From Pleionea sp. CnH1-48 (GTDB lineage: Bacteria; Pseudomonadota; Gammaproteobacteria; Enterobacterales; Kangiellaceae): a stretch of 64,000 nt of DNA. The notes beneath the pieces are model-generated. The model saw nothing but the letters and a program-made list of their open reading frames with translations. It was not told where the DNA came from and did not search any database. The DNA is taken from NCBI RefSeq assembly GCF_024124665.1, contig NZ_JAMXSB010000016.1:62001-126000 (forward strand), in the 5' to 3' direction. The position numbers and the translations under genes are program-made. Shown here in pieces: positions 24,742 to 35,092 of the stretch (its first letter is position 1; every line of letters starts with the position of its first letter).

Positions 24742-27700
24742 TTAGTCGTTATCTGGTTGTATTTGCAACTGCTCCAGTAGAGTGACTGCTTCGCTAAAAT
24801 CGAATTGCTCAATATGATGCTTGAGTTTAGCCCAGGAAGATGGCTCCAGAGAGGTCGACAACTCCTGTAAATAAGCGTCAATTTTGCCGGAAGGCATTTC
24901 GGCCTGGGTGAAGGTTTCTATCAACTCTCTGATGATGACTAAACTGCGTTGATGGGTTGTTGGAGCCGTCGTTGAATCTGTCAGAACGGTTGCAGGCTTC
25001 AATTGGTTTATCACGCTATTAGTATGCGTTAAGGTGGTAGTAAAACGCTCTATACTATCTTGGCGAAGCTCATCGGGTTGAGCGAGTTGCTTAAGCAGCG
25101 TTTGGCTCGACAAAAATAATTCTGTTAAACAACAGTTACCAGCAACACCATGGAGTGTATGCAGCAAGGCATGTGCTTTTTGATAGTCTTTGTTTTCCAG
25201 CAGGGTTATGAGTTGCTTACCATCATCTTGGTGGGTGTGAGCAAAATTTAACAAGCTTTGGCAATAGGTACTTGTTGACTGCCATCTTTGTAAGGCCGAT
25301 TTGATATCGGCAATGTCATGCAAGAAAGACAACTCATCGGGGAATGAAGATTCATTTTGCGAAATGGACGTTGTGGTATTTTTTGTACCTTTCTCTTGAG
25401 GTACAAATTTTTCCATCGTTCGAAAGAGAAGGTTAAAGTCGATGGGCTTAGTTACAATAGTCGACATACCTGCATCAAGACAGCTTTGTTTTTCGTCAGA
25501 TAATACTGAGGCCGTCAGTGCAATAATGACCAAGTTATTGGCCTCTGGATGATCCGAGTTACGAAACTTTTGCGTTACTGTTAGGCCGTCCATTATGGGC
25601 ATTTGTACGTCCATCAATACAAGGTCATAGTCGTTATTTTCCATTAAGTACTTAAGAGCTTGCTCTCCATTGCTAGCCAAGGTTAACTGATGATGTTGTT
25701 GTTTTAATCTTAAACTAATCAGTTCTGCATTTTCTGCGCTGTCTTCAGCAACTAGAATATTAAACCTTCTCGGTGAGAGGTAGATGGATTCCATAGTATC
25801 TGGCTGAGCCAGTTCTTCTGTTTCTTTTATGGCAGTTTCTGTTAATGGTAATGTGAAGTGAAAGTGAGTACCTTCGTTGAGCTTACTTTCGACCCATATT
25901 TTTCCTCCCATGAGTTCTACTAATTGTTTGCTAATGGTAGTCCCTAAACCAGTTCCTCCAAATTGCCGAGTGGTTGAAGCATCTGCTTGAGTGAAGCTTT
26001 CGAAAATCGTTTTCAGTTGCTTTTCGTCAATACCAATTCCAGAGTCTGATAATTCGAACTTTAGCTGGTTGTCGCTTGAAGATACATCAATATTCACAAA
26101 GCCTTGCTTGGTAAATTTGATTGCATTGCCCAATAAGTTGATAATAATTTGCCTGACTTTTCCTGGGTCGCCTAAGTAATGATGGGGCAGATCCTCTTCA
26201 TAGTTTAATGTGATGGAGTAGCCTTTTTCTTGGGCTTTAACATTAAGAATATGTATCACATCGCATATGACCTGAAATAAATTAAAGGGCTGTTGCTCTA
26301 ACTCTAACTTCCCACTCTCGTACTTACTAATGTCCAGAATCTCATTGATTATAGTGAGCAGGTTTTCGGCCGCACCGTGAGCGATTTGAATATGGTGATG
26401 ATCCTCGCGAGGTAGAGAGGAATTCTCTAAAGTCAGTTTCAAAAAGCCAAGAATTGCGTTCATGGGCGTGCGTATTTCATGGGACATGTTCGCTAGAAAA
26501 ATTGACTGCGCTTTTGTAGCCTGTTCTGCTTTTCTTTTTTCTACCTTTAGCTGTTTTTGAGTTTCCTCTAGTTGTGTTACAGAAAGCTTTAGGTTGTGAT
26601 TACTAAGCTCGACTTGATGATAAGCATAGGCATTGTCGAGGGCAATAGCAGTGTAATTAGCTAAAGTTTGAGCTGCTTCTATTAAAGCTTCTGAATAAGC
26701 ATCTTTTTGCTTACTTTGTATCGTGAGACATCCTAGTATTTGTCCATCGCTGCCTTTCAGTGGAAGATAAATAATAGATTCCATCGAGTCTCCAAACTCT
26801 TCGTCAAACTCGGAATTTTGATAGCTTTTTATATCTTGCTTATTAGAGAGGAAAACCGTCTCTTTGTTATTGATACACCATACAGAGAGTGAGTCGCCAT
26901 TCAGTGACTTTTTCTTCACTTCGATTCTCTCTCCATCTTTTATTGCAAGGCTAAAGACAAGTCTGTGCTTCTTTTTTGAGAGGATACCTATAGCAAAAAC
27001 GTTGGTATCAAATAGGTTCTCGACATATTGATAAAGCCGTGTGAAAATTTCTTCTCTATCCAGTACCGAATTAAGTTCGTTTCCTACGCGACCCAAAAAT
27101 TTAAGTTCTGCCGTACGCTCAGAAACTATCTGTGTTAACTCCTGCTTTCTTTGATACAGGCTGCGAGTTCGCCATTGAAAACTCTGGTAAATAACGAATA
27201 GCGAAACGAAAATAACAGCATAATAAAACCACAGTGTTTGATGCCAGGCTGGTAACACCGTGATAGGAATCTCAAGTCGATTTTCACTCCACTTTCCCTT
27301 TCTATTGGAGCCTTTGACAATTAATCGGTAAGTTCCAGGATCCAGGTTAGTGTAGGTAGCGACTCGATATTGAGGAGAGGCATCAACCCAAGTTGTATTG
27401 TAGCCTTCTAGCAGGTAGGCATATTGATTGTCTTCTGGTGAAGTAAAGTCTAGTGAAGAAAACTCGATAGCTAAACTTTGAGCATCAGGCATTAATTCTA
27501 GTGACGAGCCGGGGGCCAGGGGAATCGGTTGAGCATCAATCTTGGCTTGTGTAATAACGATGGGGGGATTGTAGTTCCATGATTTAAACTGTGTAGGATC
27601 GATGACCAACATACCTTTGGTTCCACCAAAAAGCAATAAACCTGAGCGCGTTTTGGCATAGGCTCCTAACCACTCTCCACCGATATCAAAACCATTCGCG

Positions 27701-29616
27701 GTATTAAACCGAAAGAAATGCCAGTTCACGGTATCTATCATTCCTGAGCCTGACCATATTCTACCATTGTGATCTTCTATCAGATTGCTAATTAGTGAGC
27801 GTTTGGAAAGCTTCAATCGTTTATTGATGGACTCAAAGGTTGCTGTTGTGCCATTCCAATCTGTCATTCGGTTGATACCCAGATCATTGGAAATCCACAA
27901 CTGCCCCTTGCTATCAAATAGCAGGTCGGTAATGTTGTTGTGAAGTAGACCTTCATCAGAGGCTCGTGCTTTTACGGGCAATATGAAGTCGCTATCACCA
28001 GGCTTTACATAGAGCCCTCCGGGACCTCCCGCCCAAATAGTACCTTGATTATCTTCTACTATAGCTTTTATGGTTCCATTAAATGGCTGCTTGTCTCCTT
28101 CGTTCAATAAAGAGAAAGAGTGAAACTCCTGAGTTTTGGGAATGTACTGCTTGAGCCCTCGGCTCGAAGCTATCCAGATAGAGTTATCCGAAGCACTCAT
28201 AAGGGATAAAATTTGTTCTTTGTTGCCCGCTGTCTTGTCGGGTATGCGGATAAAGTTTTGTTGTTCGACATTAAATTGGTGCAAACCTGATTGCAATGTA
28301 GCTACCCAAACAGAGCCATCCTTTGATTGCACTATTGATTTAACGTTGCCGTCACCTAATGCGTTAGGATTTTTTTGATCGGATCGAAAGCTCTTAGAGA
28401 ATTGAAGTTTGTTATGGGTTCTTTCGAATACATCAATTCCGTCGCCTTGTGTTCCAATCCAGATAGAACCGTTCTGTAATTCTGCAATGCTGAGTACATC
28501 ACCATTTGAAAGGCCGTTACCTTCTGCGGTTTGTTTGATCGTGGTAAAAGCCGAGTTAGTTAAATTGTAGTGATACAAGCCACCGCCCCAGGAAGCAATC
28601 CACAGTAGCCCTGAGTGATCAAGTGTTAAATGACTGATGTTGTTGGATGAAAGTTGGCCCTGATTGGCCAAATGCTTTGTTATTCGTTGGGTAATTTCCC
28701 CCGTTTGTGGGTTCAGAATATGAATTCCTGAACCGTAAGTGGCAACCCACACTTCGTCTTGTGAAGGTTGATTGATATCAAATATCCAGGCTTTGTCTAA
28801 TTGCGGATCAAAACTTTCTAGCTGAGTATTTCGGTGAAACTTGTTGGCTTTGTTGATCCAGGCGTAACCATTTTTAACCGTTCCAATCCAAAGGGTATCC
28901 TTATGGTCATAAAACAGAGCGGATACGTTTTGTCCGAATAAAGACTCCGGATCGGCTGGTGTGCTATGGGGAGAGAGGAAGGTATTGTTTTGAGAATCAT
29001 ATCGATTTAATCCCTGACGACTACCAATCCACAAGCGATTTTTATCATCAACCAATAAGGAGCGGATATGGTTGCTAAGCAGTCCCGTTTCATCTTCGTG
29101 ACGGTAGTGAATAAAGTCTGGCGCGTCCTTTCGCTTAAGGTCGAGGCCGCCGTTGGTGCCGATCCAAATGTTGCCGTTGCGGTCACCCGTTATCGCATCG
29201 ACTCGATTATGAGACAGACTATTGGGGTTAGAAGGGTTATTTCTGTGACGTTCAAAGGTGTTGTTTTTGGGATCGAATATAGAAACACCATCGGTAATGG
29301 TGCCAATCCACAACTTTCCATCATCAGCTTGCCATAGCGCCCGAATGTAATTGCCTCCTAAAGAATCTTTATTATTGGGATCGTGGGTATATTTTTTAAA
29401 GTGATAGCCGTCGTATCTGATTAAACCGTTTTGAGTACCTACCCAGATGAACCCCTGACGATCTTGCAAGGTGACGGTGACGACTCCATTGGGAATTTCG
29501 GCATTGCTACCAATGGGTTGAAAATAACGAGAGCCCAGGCTAAAGAGGTTGCTTGTCCCTTCTGGGTATACCGCTAATGACGATAGACAAAGCAATAAAG
29601 CGAGTAGTCGCGACAT
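24742..29616 (-). CDS. Giant hybrid sensor kinase with beta-propeller sensor (HTCS-like)
   Basis: 1624 residues. A signal peptide is followed by about fourteen two-component-regulator propeller repeats (LWIGT..GL.RYD type) to about residue 690, then a Y_Y_Y domain, one membrane helix ([18 protein letters not shown]), a GAF domain (about 850-1000), HisKA with phospho-acceptor His 1046 ([15 protein letters not shown]), HATPase_c ([20 protein letters not shown]), a receiver with Asp 1336 ([11 protein letters not shown]) and a C-terminal Hpt domain with His 1489 (LHGVAGN). All phosphorelay residues are present. Propeller sensors of this build often respond to polysaccharides in Bacteroidetes; here the ligand is unknown. 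Confidence 0.95.
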   Translation of the reverse strand: MSRLLALLLCLSSLAVYPEGTSNLFSLGSRYFQPIGSNAEIPNGVVTVTLQDRQGFIWVGTQNGLIRYDGYHFKKYTHDPNNKDSLGGNYIRALWQADDGKLWIGTITDGVSIFDPKNNTFERHRNNPSNPNSLSHNRVDAITGDRNGNIWIGTNGGLDLKRKDAPDFIHYRHEDETGLLSNHIRSLLVDDKNRLWIGSRQGLNRYDSQNNTFLSPHSTPADPESLFGQNVSALFYDHKDTLWIGTVKNGYAWINKANKFHRNTQLESFDPQLDKAWIFDINQPSQDEVWVATYGSGIHILNPQTGEITQRITKHLANQGQLSSNNISHLTLDHSGLLWIASWGGGLYHYNLTNSAFTTIKQTAEGNGLSNGDVLSIAELQNGSIWIGTQGDGIDVFERTHNKLQFSKSFRSDQKNPNALGDGNVKSIVQSKDGSVWVATLQSGLHQFNVEQQNFIRIPDKTAGNKEQILSLMSASDNSIWIASSRGLKQYIPKTQEFHSFSLLNEGDKQPFNGTIKAIVEDNQGTIWAGGPGGLYVKPGDSDFILPVKARASDEGLLHNNITDLLFDSKGQLWISNDLGINRMTDWNGTTATFESINKRLKLSKRSLISNLIEDHNGRIWSGSGMIDTVNWHFFRFNTANGFDIGGEWLGAYAKTRSGLLLFGGTKGMLVIDPTQFKSWNYNPPIVITQAKIDAQPIPLAPGSSLELMPDAQSLAIEFSSLDFTSPEDNQYAYLLEGYNTTWVDASPQYRVATYTNLDPGTYRLIVKGSNRKGKWSENRLEIPITVLPAWHQTLWFYYAVIFVSLFVIYQSFQWRTRSLYQRKQELTQIVSERTAELKFLGRVGNELNSVLDREEIFTRLYQYVENLFDTNVFAIGILSKKKHRLVFSLAIKDGERIEVKKKSLNGDSLSVWCINNKETVFLSNKQDIKSYQNSEFDEEFGDSMESIIYLPLKGSDGQILGCLTIQSKQKDAYSEALIEAAQTLANYTAIALDNAYAYHQVELSNHNLKLSVTQLEETQKQLKVEKRKAEQATKAQSIFLANMSHEIRTPMNAILGFLKLTLENSSLPREDHHHIQIAHGAAENLLTIINEILDISKYESGKLELEQQPFNLFQVICDVIHILNVKAQEKGYSITLNYEEDLPHHYLGDPGKVRQIIINLLGNAIKFTKQGFVNIDVSSSDNQLKFELSDSGIGIDEKQLKTIFESFTQADASTTRQFGGTGLGTTISKQLVELMGGKIWVESKLNEGTHFHFTLPLTETAIKETEELAQPDTMESIYLSPRRFNILVAEDSAENAELISLRLKQQHHQLTLASNGEQALKYLMENNDYDLVLMDVQMPIMDGLTVTQKFRNSDHPEANNLVIIALTASVLSDEKQSCLDAGMSTIVTKPIDFNLLFRTMEKFVPQEKGTKNTTTSISQNESSFPDELSFLHDIADIKSALQRWQSTSTYCQSLLNFAHTHQDDGKQLITLLENKDYQKAHALLHTLHGVAGNCCLTELFLSSQTLLKQLAQPDELRQDSIERFTTTLTHTNSVINQLKPATVLTDSTTAPTTHQRSLVIIRELIETFTQAEMPSGKIDAYLQELSTSLEPSSWAKLKHHIEQFDFSEAVTLLEQLQIQPDND

Positions 29617-29940
29617 GGAAGATAAACATCGTAGTTCAGGCCTTCTTTTTAGTTTAGACGGATTTTATCAATAGTGACTCGAAGTGTCTGATCCCAACCG
29701 CCTATTCATCGAGAGCACAGGTGCGTCAAAGTATAGAAGTTTGGTCTCTACCTCTGAGCTTACTGGGTGATGCGGGAAGCAGGCTTGCCTTATTAAACTT
29801 ACAATGAGTAAATAAAGTGAAAAGTTGTTTTAAATCAATTTATTACGTATTTTTCGTCTCTTGATGAAACTATCTATGTTGGTTTGTTACTTATTATTTA
29901 GTTATCTCATTATCAAAAGCAAATCGGAGAAGGTTTCGTC
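29617..29940. other. AT-rich divergent spacer before the chaperone-effector pair
   Basis: Separates the hybrid kinase (minus) from the type III chaperone gene (plus). The last 130 bases are very AT-rich. No ORF, hairpin or clear promoter box that I would defend. Confidence 0.5.
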
Positions 29941-30411
29941 GTGATACAAGAACAAATGACACGGTCCATGAATGAGTTGGGCCGTCTTTATCAGATTTCA
30001 AAATTTGAGTTAGATGATGGTGGACATGCTGGCCTTATTTTTGAAGATGGCATTAAAGTAGAGATTCATTTACAGCATGATTTCGTCAGTCTTTATTCGC
30101 TTGCTGCGGAGATCCCCGAAGGCGCAGATGAAACAGAATTTATGATCTCGAAGTTGGAACAGAACCTTCTTGGGTTCGCGTCTCCCCACCTTTGCTGGAG
30201 CAAGCTGAAGAATCGGCGCTCCTTATTTTTGCGTCGTGATTTTGATAGTGAAGAACTCGTCTCAAAAGGCTTGGAGAAGTTGCTTATTCAATTTTATCAA
30301 GCCGTCAAAAAGGAAAAGTATCGTTCGGATAATGCTATTACCGATAAAGCAGTGACCAGCACGCCTGATGTTGTCGCTCCGATGCACCAACAAGATTTTA
30401 TCCGAATATAG
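29941..30411 (+). CDS. CesT/Tir-type type III secretion chaperone
   Basis: 156 residues, GTG start with GGAGAAGG ahead (ATG 29956 is an alternative). The core follows the CesT family pattern: GHAGLIFEDGIKVEIHL, then YSLAAEIPEGADETEFMISKLEQNLLGFASP, then a strand with LFLRRDFDSEELVSKG and a final helix FYQAVKK. Class I chaperones of this family bind the N-terminus of one effector before export, and are usually encoded next to it. The extra C-terminal ~30 residues are polar. The next gene starts ten bases downstream. No secretion machinery is in the window. Confidence 0.75.
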   Translation: MIQEQMTRSMNELGRLYQISKFELDDGGHAGLIFEDGIKVEIHLQHDFVSLYSLAAEIPEGADETEFMISKLEQNLLGFASPHLCWSKLKNRRSLFLRRDFDSEELVSKGLEKLLIQFYQAVKKEKYRSDNAITDKAVTSTPDVVAPMHQQDFIRI

Positions 30412-30421
30412 GAGAAGAAGA

Positions 30422-32104
30422 ATGCATACCGATTTCAAAGTAGGTAGTACTGGAAAAACTCAAGAAGTTGAACAAATTACCCCTAATACACCGCTAACTA
30501 ATGTTTCTAAAAGTAGTTCATCTTCTGAGCATCTGCAGAATATCGTTGAACTTGATCATGAAGTGAGCTCACCACCAGAGCTGACTAAAAGTAAAACGGT
30601 ATTGATGATTGAAACGATTACGACAGAATCTATTAAAGATGGAGTACTGGCTACAAAAGACAGTGTAAAAGGTAGCACATTGAAAACTTTCAATGATTTG
30701 GTACCGACATTACTGGAATGCTCTGTTTCTCGACAAGAGCCTTTTAGTAGTAAAGAAGTTGCAACGATCATTAATATGATTGAACAGGGTGTGTCTGCAG
30801 AGTTAATTGGTCAAAGCTTAGAATCCTTAGCGCAGATATCAGATAGCGCAATACAAGATACTAAGAATTATGGCCCTAAAATAGGTGGATCGATTAACGA
30901 TTTAACACTCGATTTTCTAGATATTGCCGCCTCTCGTGGCGAAGCTATAAAAAGTACCGATGAAAGTTATATTAAAAATGCTGTAAGACAACATATACCA
31001 ACAAACGTGATGGCATTTTCGCTAGGTGTTGGAGACTATAACCATGAAATGAAACAGCTTGTGGGCACTCACCAGGAGTTTTTGAATCCGCATAAAATGG
31101 CTAACTTTGTTACAGGCTCCACACAAAACGGTAAAATGGAAATGTTGTTGGCGACCAACTCAGCAAAAACAGAACAGCTCCATTCGGGGGACTCTCTTGT
31201 TTATTTTGGCGGCGACAGCGACATTCTGCACCCATTGATTGCAACGGGGGCGACTGAAATTAACATTGTTTCTTGTTCAAATGGTGAAGATGCTGAGCAT
31301 GGCCCAAGATTAGATTATCGTAACAGTATGGAGGCGTCTATTGTTGAAAAGTTAGAAGCTTATATTGCTGATGGTTATGAAGTAAATGTGGAGCGCGATG
31401 ATGAGAATCACTTATCTACTATCACAGTAACGGCAACTGAAGAGAACGATGATCCTGTATTAACAATTAAGTTCCACTCTGCCAGCTATGATCAGTTTAT
31501 TGATGAAAGCGATGACACCTTTGATTACTTTATGGAAAAAGACTCTTGGTTAAAAGAGTGGAAAGATAGTGACGATAAAGCGGTTCCTCCTGTTGTTAAT
31601 AGTCTTCTTAATGAAGATGGTCACTGGATTGGCGGCTTTGATTCAAACAAGTTAGGTGTTGAAGATGCATTGAGTGGAAGCTTCACCGATCGTACTGAGC
31701 AGTATGTCGATTCCCAGCACATCAAGTGGTCAGGCTATGAAAACTTGCATATTCGCCAAAAAGGTGTTGAAGAAGTAGCAGAGCTGGATGATGAACTGGT
31801 TGAAGCGGCTCCCAGTTATTCGGATGACCCTTATTGGCAGGAAGCAGGAGAGAGTATTGTAAGTTGCGCAAACATTCTTTTTGACAATGTGTTTGGCTCT
31901 TTCACTGGAGACCATTATGCATCGCTAATTGAAGATACAGGTCCTTTATCCAATTTAGGCTATGTAGGACTAGAAAATAAAGCAAAAACCATTGAACTAA
32001 CGGCAATGTATCTTCAGGAAAAAATGAGCGACCTTGGATATGACAAGGCTCTGAATACTATTGAAAACGATATTACACCAGCGATTAATAAGTACTGGGG
32101 TTAG
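30422..32104 (+). CDS. Putative type III secreted effector, function unknown
   Basis: 560 residues from ATG 30422 (AGGAG upstream). The first ~60 residues are rich in Ser, Thr, Asn and Gln with little order (TPLTNVSKSSSSSEH), as in secreted N-termini that bind CesT chaperones. There is no Sec signal and no membrane helix. A helical block (75-200) is followed by an alpha/beta region with VYFGGDSDILHPL (260-272) and TEINIVSCSNGED, which resembles the first strand-loop-helix of a Rossmann/methyltransferase fold, although the glycine pattern is not canonical. The C-terminus is acidic and helical. The pairing with a chaperone is the main evidence; the enzymatic role is open. Confidence 0.65.
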   Translation: MHTDFKVGSTGKTQEVEQITPNTPLTNVSKSSSSSEHLQNIVELDHEVSSPPELTKSKTVLMIETITTESIKDGVLATKDSVKGSTLKTFNDLVPTLLECSVSRQEPFSSKEVATIINMIEQGVSAELIGQSLESLAQISDSAIQDTKNYGPKIGGSINDLTLDFLDIAASRGEAIKSTDESYIKNAVRQHIPTNVMAFSLGVGDYNHEMKQLVGTHQEFLNPHKMANFVTGSTQNGKMEMLLATNSAKTEQLHSGDSLVYFGGDSDILHPLIATGATEINIVSCSNGEDAEHGPRLDYRNSMEASIVEKLEAYIADGYEVNVERDDENHLSTITVTATEENDDPVLTIKFHSASYDQFIDESDDTFDYFMEKDSWLKEWKDSDDKAVPPVVNSLLNEDGHWIGGFDSNKLGVEDALSGSFTDRTEQYVDSQHIKWSGYENLHIRQKGVEEVAELDDELVEAAPSYSDDPYWQEAGESIVSCANILFDNVFGSFTGDHYASLIEDTGPLSNLGYVGLENKAKTIELTAMYLQEKMSDLGYDKALNTIENDITPAINKYWG

Positions 32105-32188
32105 TCTAAAGTAATAGGTAGTAACAGTCGGACTATCGACTGTTACTACCGCAGTTATTAGAGGAAACTATTGAGCTTCCGAATCCTT

Positions 32189-33202
32189 TCAAGCCGCAAT
32201 TTGGCTTTTAGATTTTGGTCGCTCAATTAACTTATAAGGTAATTGATTTTCGTTGATGTTACGAATGTATCCTTCGCGACGATATTCATTAACGGAATCA
32301 TCAATGAGTTGGCGCGAAAGATGCGGCGCAATCATTTCGATAAAGTCATACATATAACTGCGGATGTATTGATCTTCTCTGAACCCTAACCAGGTGGTGC
32401 AGGATGGGAAGATATCGTGAGTGCTCACAGCAACCAAATCGGCATCTTCGTCAGCGTCATAAGCCATGCTGGCGGCAATACCAATGCCCAAACCTTTGCG
32501 TACATAGGTTTTTATGACGTCAGCATCACGAGCAGTAATTGCGATGTTAGGCGTTAATCCTTCTGCATGGAAAGCTTCTTTGAAAGATGAACGGCCATTG
32601 GAGCTAAATACATAAGTAATAATTGGGTATTCTGCTAAGTCTTTTAGTGTGACTTCTTCTAACTTCGTTAATGGATGATCTTTAGGCATCAAAATAGCAC
32701 GATCCCAGTGGTAGCAAGGGAGTGTGACCATGTCACTGTTCTTAGCTCCACTGGTGCTTGCCATGGCAAAATCGATCAGACCGCTTTTCATCATCTCTGA
32801 GATTTGTTCACTGGTACCTTGATGAAGATTTAACTTTACATCGGGATAACGCTTTCTGAACGCCTGTAAAATATCAGGCAGTACATAGCGTGCTTGAGTA
32901 TGGGTAGTACCAATAGACAACGAGCCTTCCTGCTCATTTTGTAATTCTTTCGCAAGTTGTTTGATGTTCTCGACTTCGCGCATGATGTTGGCGGCTTTTT
33001 CTAGAACCTGATTACCAGCATAGGTGATACCGTCCAGGCTTTTGCCGTTGCGAGAGAACAGACGAAGACCAAGTTCTTCTTCTAGTAATTTTAATTGCTT
33101 GCTGACACCGGGTTGAGAGGTGTATAGGCGTTCTGATGCGGCAGTGATGTTCAGGCCGCTTTCGGCGATGGCTAACAGATAACGAAGTTGTTGCAGTTTC
33201 AT
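32189..33202 (-). CDS. cysB: LysR-type transcriptional activator of cysteine regulon
   Basis: 337 residues from ATG 33202, which has GGGAG ahead; a long upstream extension of the frame lacks LysR sequence. The N-terminal winged helix (MKLQQLRYLLAIAESGLNITAASERLYTSQ region) is diagnostic of CysB, with the helix-turn-helix at about 18-40. The ligand-binding domain includes SIGTTHTQARYVLP and TSTSGAKNSDMVTLP-like segments, the sites that bind O-acetyl or N-acetylserine in CysB. It should activate cysJIH and cysK under sulfur limitation. Confidence 0.94.
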   Translation of the reverse strand: MKLQQLRYLLAIAESGLNITAASERLYTSQPGVSKQLKLLEEELGLRLFSRNGKSLDGITYAGNQVLEKAANIMREVENIKQLAKELQNEQEGSLSIGTTHTQARYVLPDILQAFRKRYPDVKLNLHQGTSEQISEMMKSGLIDFAMASTSGAKNSDMVTLPCYHWDRAILMPKDHPLTKLEEVTLKDLAEYPIITYVFSSNGRSSFKEAFHAEGLTPNIAITARDADVIKTYVRKGLGIGIAASMAYDADEDADLVAVSTHDIFPSCTTWLGFREDQYIRSYMYDFIEMIAPHLSRQLIDDSVNEYRREGYIRNINENQLPYKLIERPKSKSQIAA

Positions 33203-33417
33203 GGCTTTATCTCCCTCTTTGGTGACTGTCAGGTTGGGATAGTTCAAAAATCCAATAAGCAAAATGTTTCGCAATAATTGAACGACAGACGGGTTTGAGG
33301 GCCATGAGAGGTGTTGCAAAGGTTTTCATTGTTATCTCCTGATAGTTTGGTTGTAATGTTTTAACTAAAAGTTATTGGTTGGGTTCGCCAACCGGTTGTA
33401 TATTTTTATCTAGCATT

Positions 33418-33454
33418 AAAAAAGCCACCGAGCTTTGAGGGCGGGGTGGCTTTT
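33418..33454 (-). terminator. Terminator between the short ORF and cysB
   Basis: GCCACC (33424-33429) and GGTGGC (33445-33450), flanked by A and T runs, form the stem. On the minus strand it ends in six T. It lies 23 bases after the stop of the 31-codon ORF and 215 bases before the cysB ATG, so it ends a short transcript or attenuates cysB. Confidence 0.75.
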
Positions 33455-33476
33455 AAAAATCTTGTGAAACGGTTGT

Positions 33477-33572
33477 TTAGTTTCTATTTTTGGCGGCCAC
33501 CCCATCCTGTGTCAGATACCATTTACACAGGGGCATTTTAATTAATGTAAAGAGGACGACGGCCTTATTCAT
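33477..33572 (-). CDS. Probable 31-residue small protein or leader peptide upstream of cysB
   Basis: The ORF starts at ATG 33572 with AAGAG eight bases upstream and encodes 31 residues, beginning MNKAVVLFTLIKMPLCKWYL and ending KNRN. A strong terminator follows 23 bases after its stop, the usual end of a real short gene or of an attenuator leader. Only one Cys is present, so a classic cysteine-run attenuator is not obvious. Coding is inferred from the layout alone. Confidence 0.45.
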   Translation of the reverse strand: MNKAVVLFTLIKMPLCKWYLTQDGVAAKNRN

Positions 33573-33954
33573 TGTGATTACTCTTAAACTCAAATTCATC
33601 AAAGTGTACTTTCTGAGAGTAGGGTTTTTTATTGCCTCTATAGCCGGGCTTCACTTTCTCAGATACTAAGTTGTATAACACCTAAAGATATTTTAGACGT
33701 CTACATGTCTGTTATTTCTACATGACTAATTTGTCTAAGTCAACCCCTGTTTTGTGCAACATAACAAAAAAGTATGAAATCAGAACATCCGATTATTTCT
33801 ACCTGCGGCCATAAGTCCCTACATTAACTGACATTGAGGGCTGATTATCATTTTCGGCATATAACTATGGGTTATGGGAGCAGAACTTATGATTCTGCGG
33901 CTGGAGAGTCTGTCTGGTATTAGGATGACCGTTATTAAGTTTTAAGGTGAAGTT

Positions 33955-34917
33955 ATGATCTACGACAATATTCTGCAAACCATCGGCAATACGCCGGTTG
34001 TGAAAATTAATCGACTTGCACCCAAGCATGTGGACATGTATGTGAAAGTCGAATCTTTTAATCCTCTGGCATCTGTTAAAGATCGATTGGCTATCGCGAT
34101 CATTGAAGATGCTGAACGGCGTGGTACGCTCAAGCCCGGACAAACGGTGATTGAAGCGACTTCTGGCAATACGGGGATTGCACTGGCTATGGTGTGTGCA
34201 GCAAAAGGCTATCCTTTTGTGGCAACCATGGTCGAGACTTTCTCGGTTGAACGCCGTAAGTTAATGAAAGCCTTGGGCGCTAAGGTCATTTTGACTCCTG
34301 CGGCGGAAAAAGCCACCGGGATGGTACGTTTGGCAGAAGAGCTAGCTGAGAAGAACGGTTGGTTCCTGGCGCGTCAGTTTGAAAACCAGGCCAACCCTGA
34401 GTATCACCGTAATACAACGGCAGCAGAAATTCTGAGAGATTTTGCTGGCCATCGACTTGATTATTTTGTTAGTGGCTATGGGACTGGTGGAACCATTACT
34501 GGCGTCGGTGAGGTGCTCAAGGTCGCACGCCCAGAGATTCAGGTGATAGGCACTGAGCCTGCTGGCGCGGCGTTGCTCGGTGGAGCCGATTGGAAGCCCC
34601 ATAAAATTCAGGGTTGGACACCGGATTTTATCCCTCAGGTCTTAAACAAAGGTGTTATTGATAAGGTGGTTCCGGTTGATGATGTGGTCGCCCGTGATAC
34701 TTCTTTAGCTTTGGCTCGAGATGAAGGCATCTTTGTGGGTATTTCTGCGGGTGGAACCTTTGCTACGGCGTTGAATGTTGCACAGAACGCTCCTGAAGGG
34801 AGCAGCATTCTGGCGATGTTACCAGATACGGGCGAACGCTATCTCAGTACCTTCCTGTTTGATGACATCAGTGAGGAGTCCGATGATGAGTGGCTACGTG
34901 GTCTGGGTGCTGCGTAA
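33955..34917 (+). CDS. cysK: Cysteine synthase (O-acetylserine sulfhydrylase)
   Basis: 320 residues. PLP-dependent beta-replacement enzyme that makes cysteine from O-acetylserine and sulfide. The PLP lysine is K42 in ASVKDR, with SGNTGIALA as the substrate loop, GYGTGGTITGVGEVL as the phosphate-binding loop and LPDTGERYLST near the end. The fit is with the CysK/CysM group; I favour CysK by loop sequences, but CysM type cannot be excluded. It is divergent from cysB. AAGG lies before the ATG. Confidence 0.9.
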   Translation: MIYDNILQTIGNTPVVKINRLAPKHVDMYVKVESFNPLASVKDRLAIAIIEDAERRGTLKPGQTVIEATSGNTGIALAMVCAAKGYPFVATMVETFSVERRKLMKALGAKVILTPAAEKATGMVRLAEELAEKNGWFLARQFENQANPEYHRNTTAAEILRDFAGHRLDYFVSGYGTGGTITGVGEVLKVARPEIQVIGTEPAGAALLGGADWKPHKIQGWTPDFIPQVLNKGVIDKVVPVDDVVARDTSLALARDEGIFVGISAGGTFATALNVAQNAPEGSSILAMLPDTGERYLSTFLFDDISEESDDEWLRGLGAA

Positions 34918-35092
34918 GATTGGCTGGCGTGGAGGCTCAGAAGAAGAGTCTCCCAAGGCCCCTTTATGGCGTCGCTTTCAATTTCGACTGTCTTGGTCTG
35001 ACAGCGTTGAAAGCGTCGAGTTATTACCTCCAAACACAACCGAATCTGACAAATCCAAAGGAGTCAGGTCGTCAGATCTTAATTCGATTTAG
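34886..35092 (+). CDS. Small basic ORF overlapping the end of cysK
   Basis: 68 residues from ATG 34886, with GAGGAG at 34873-34878 at ideal spacing inside the cysK coding end (32-base overlap). Sequence starts MSGYVVWVLRKIGWRGG and contains LWRRFQFRLSW, with a Ser/Asn-rich tail. No family recognised. The strong internal ribosome site and the exact end one base before the convergent PhyH gene make it worth keeping; it could still be chance. Confidence 0.4.
   Translation: MSGYVVWVLRKIGWRGGSEEESPKAPLWRRFQFRLSWSDSVESVELLPPNTTESDKSKGVRSSDLNSI

Larger units (their letters stand above)
33203..33954. other. cysB-cysK divergent spacer
   Basis: 752 bases. It contains a probable 31-codon ORF on the minus strand (33477-33572) followed by a terminator (33418-33454). 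The part from 33600 to 33950 is AT-rich, with no ORF, and should hold the cysK promoter. Confidence 0.6.
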
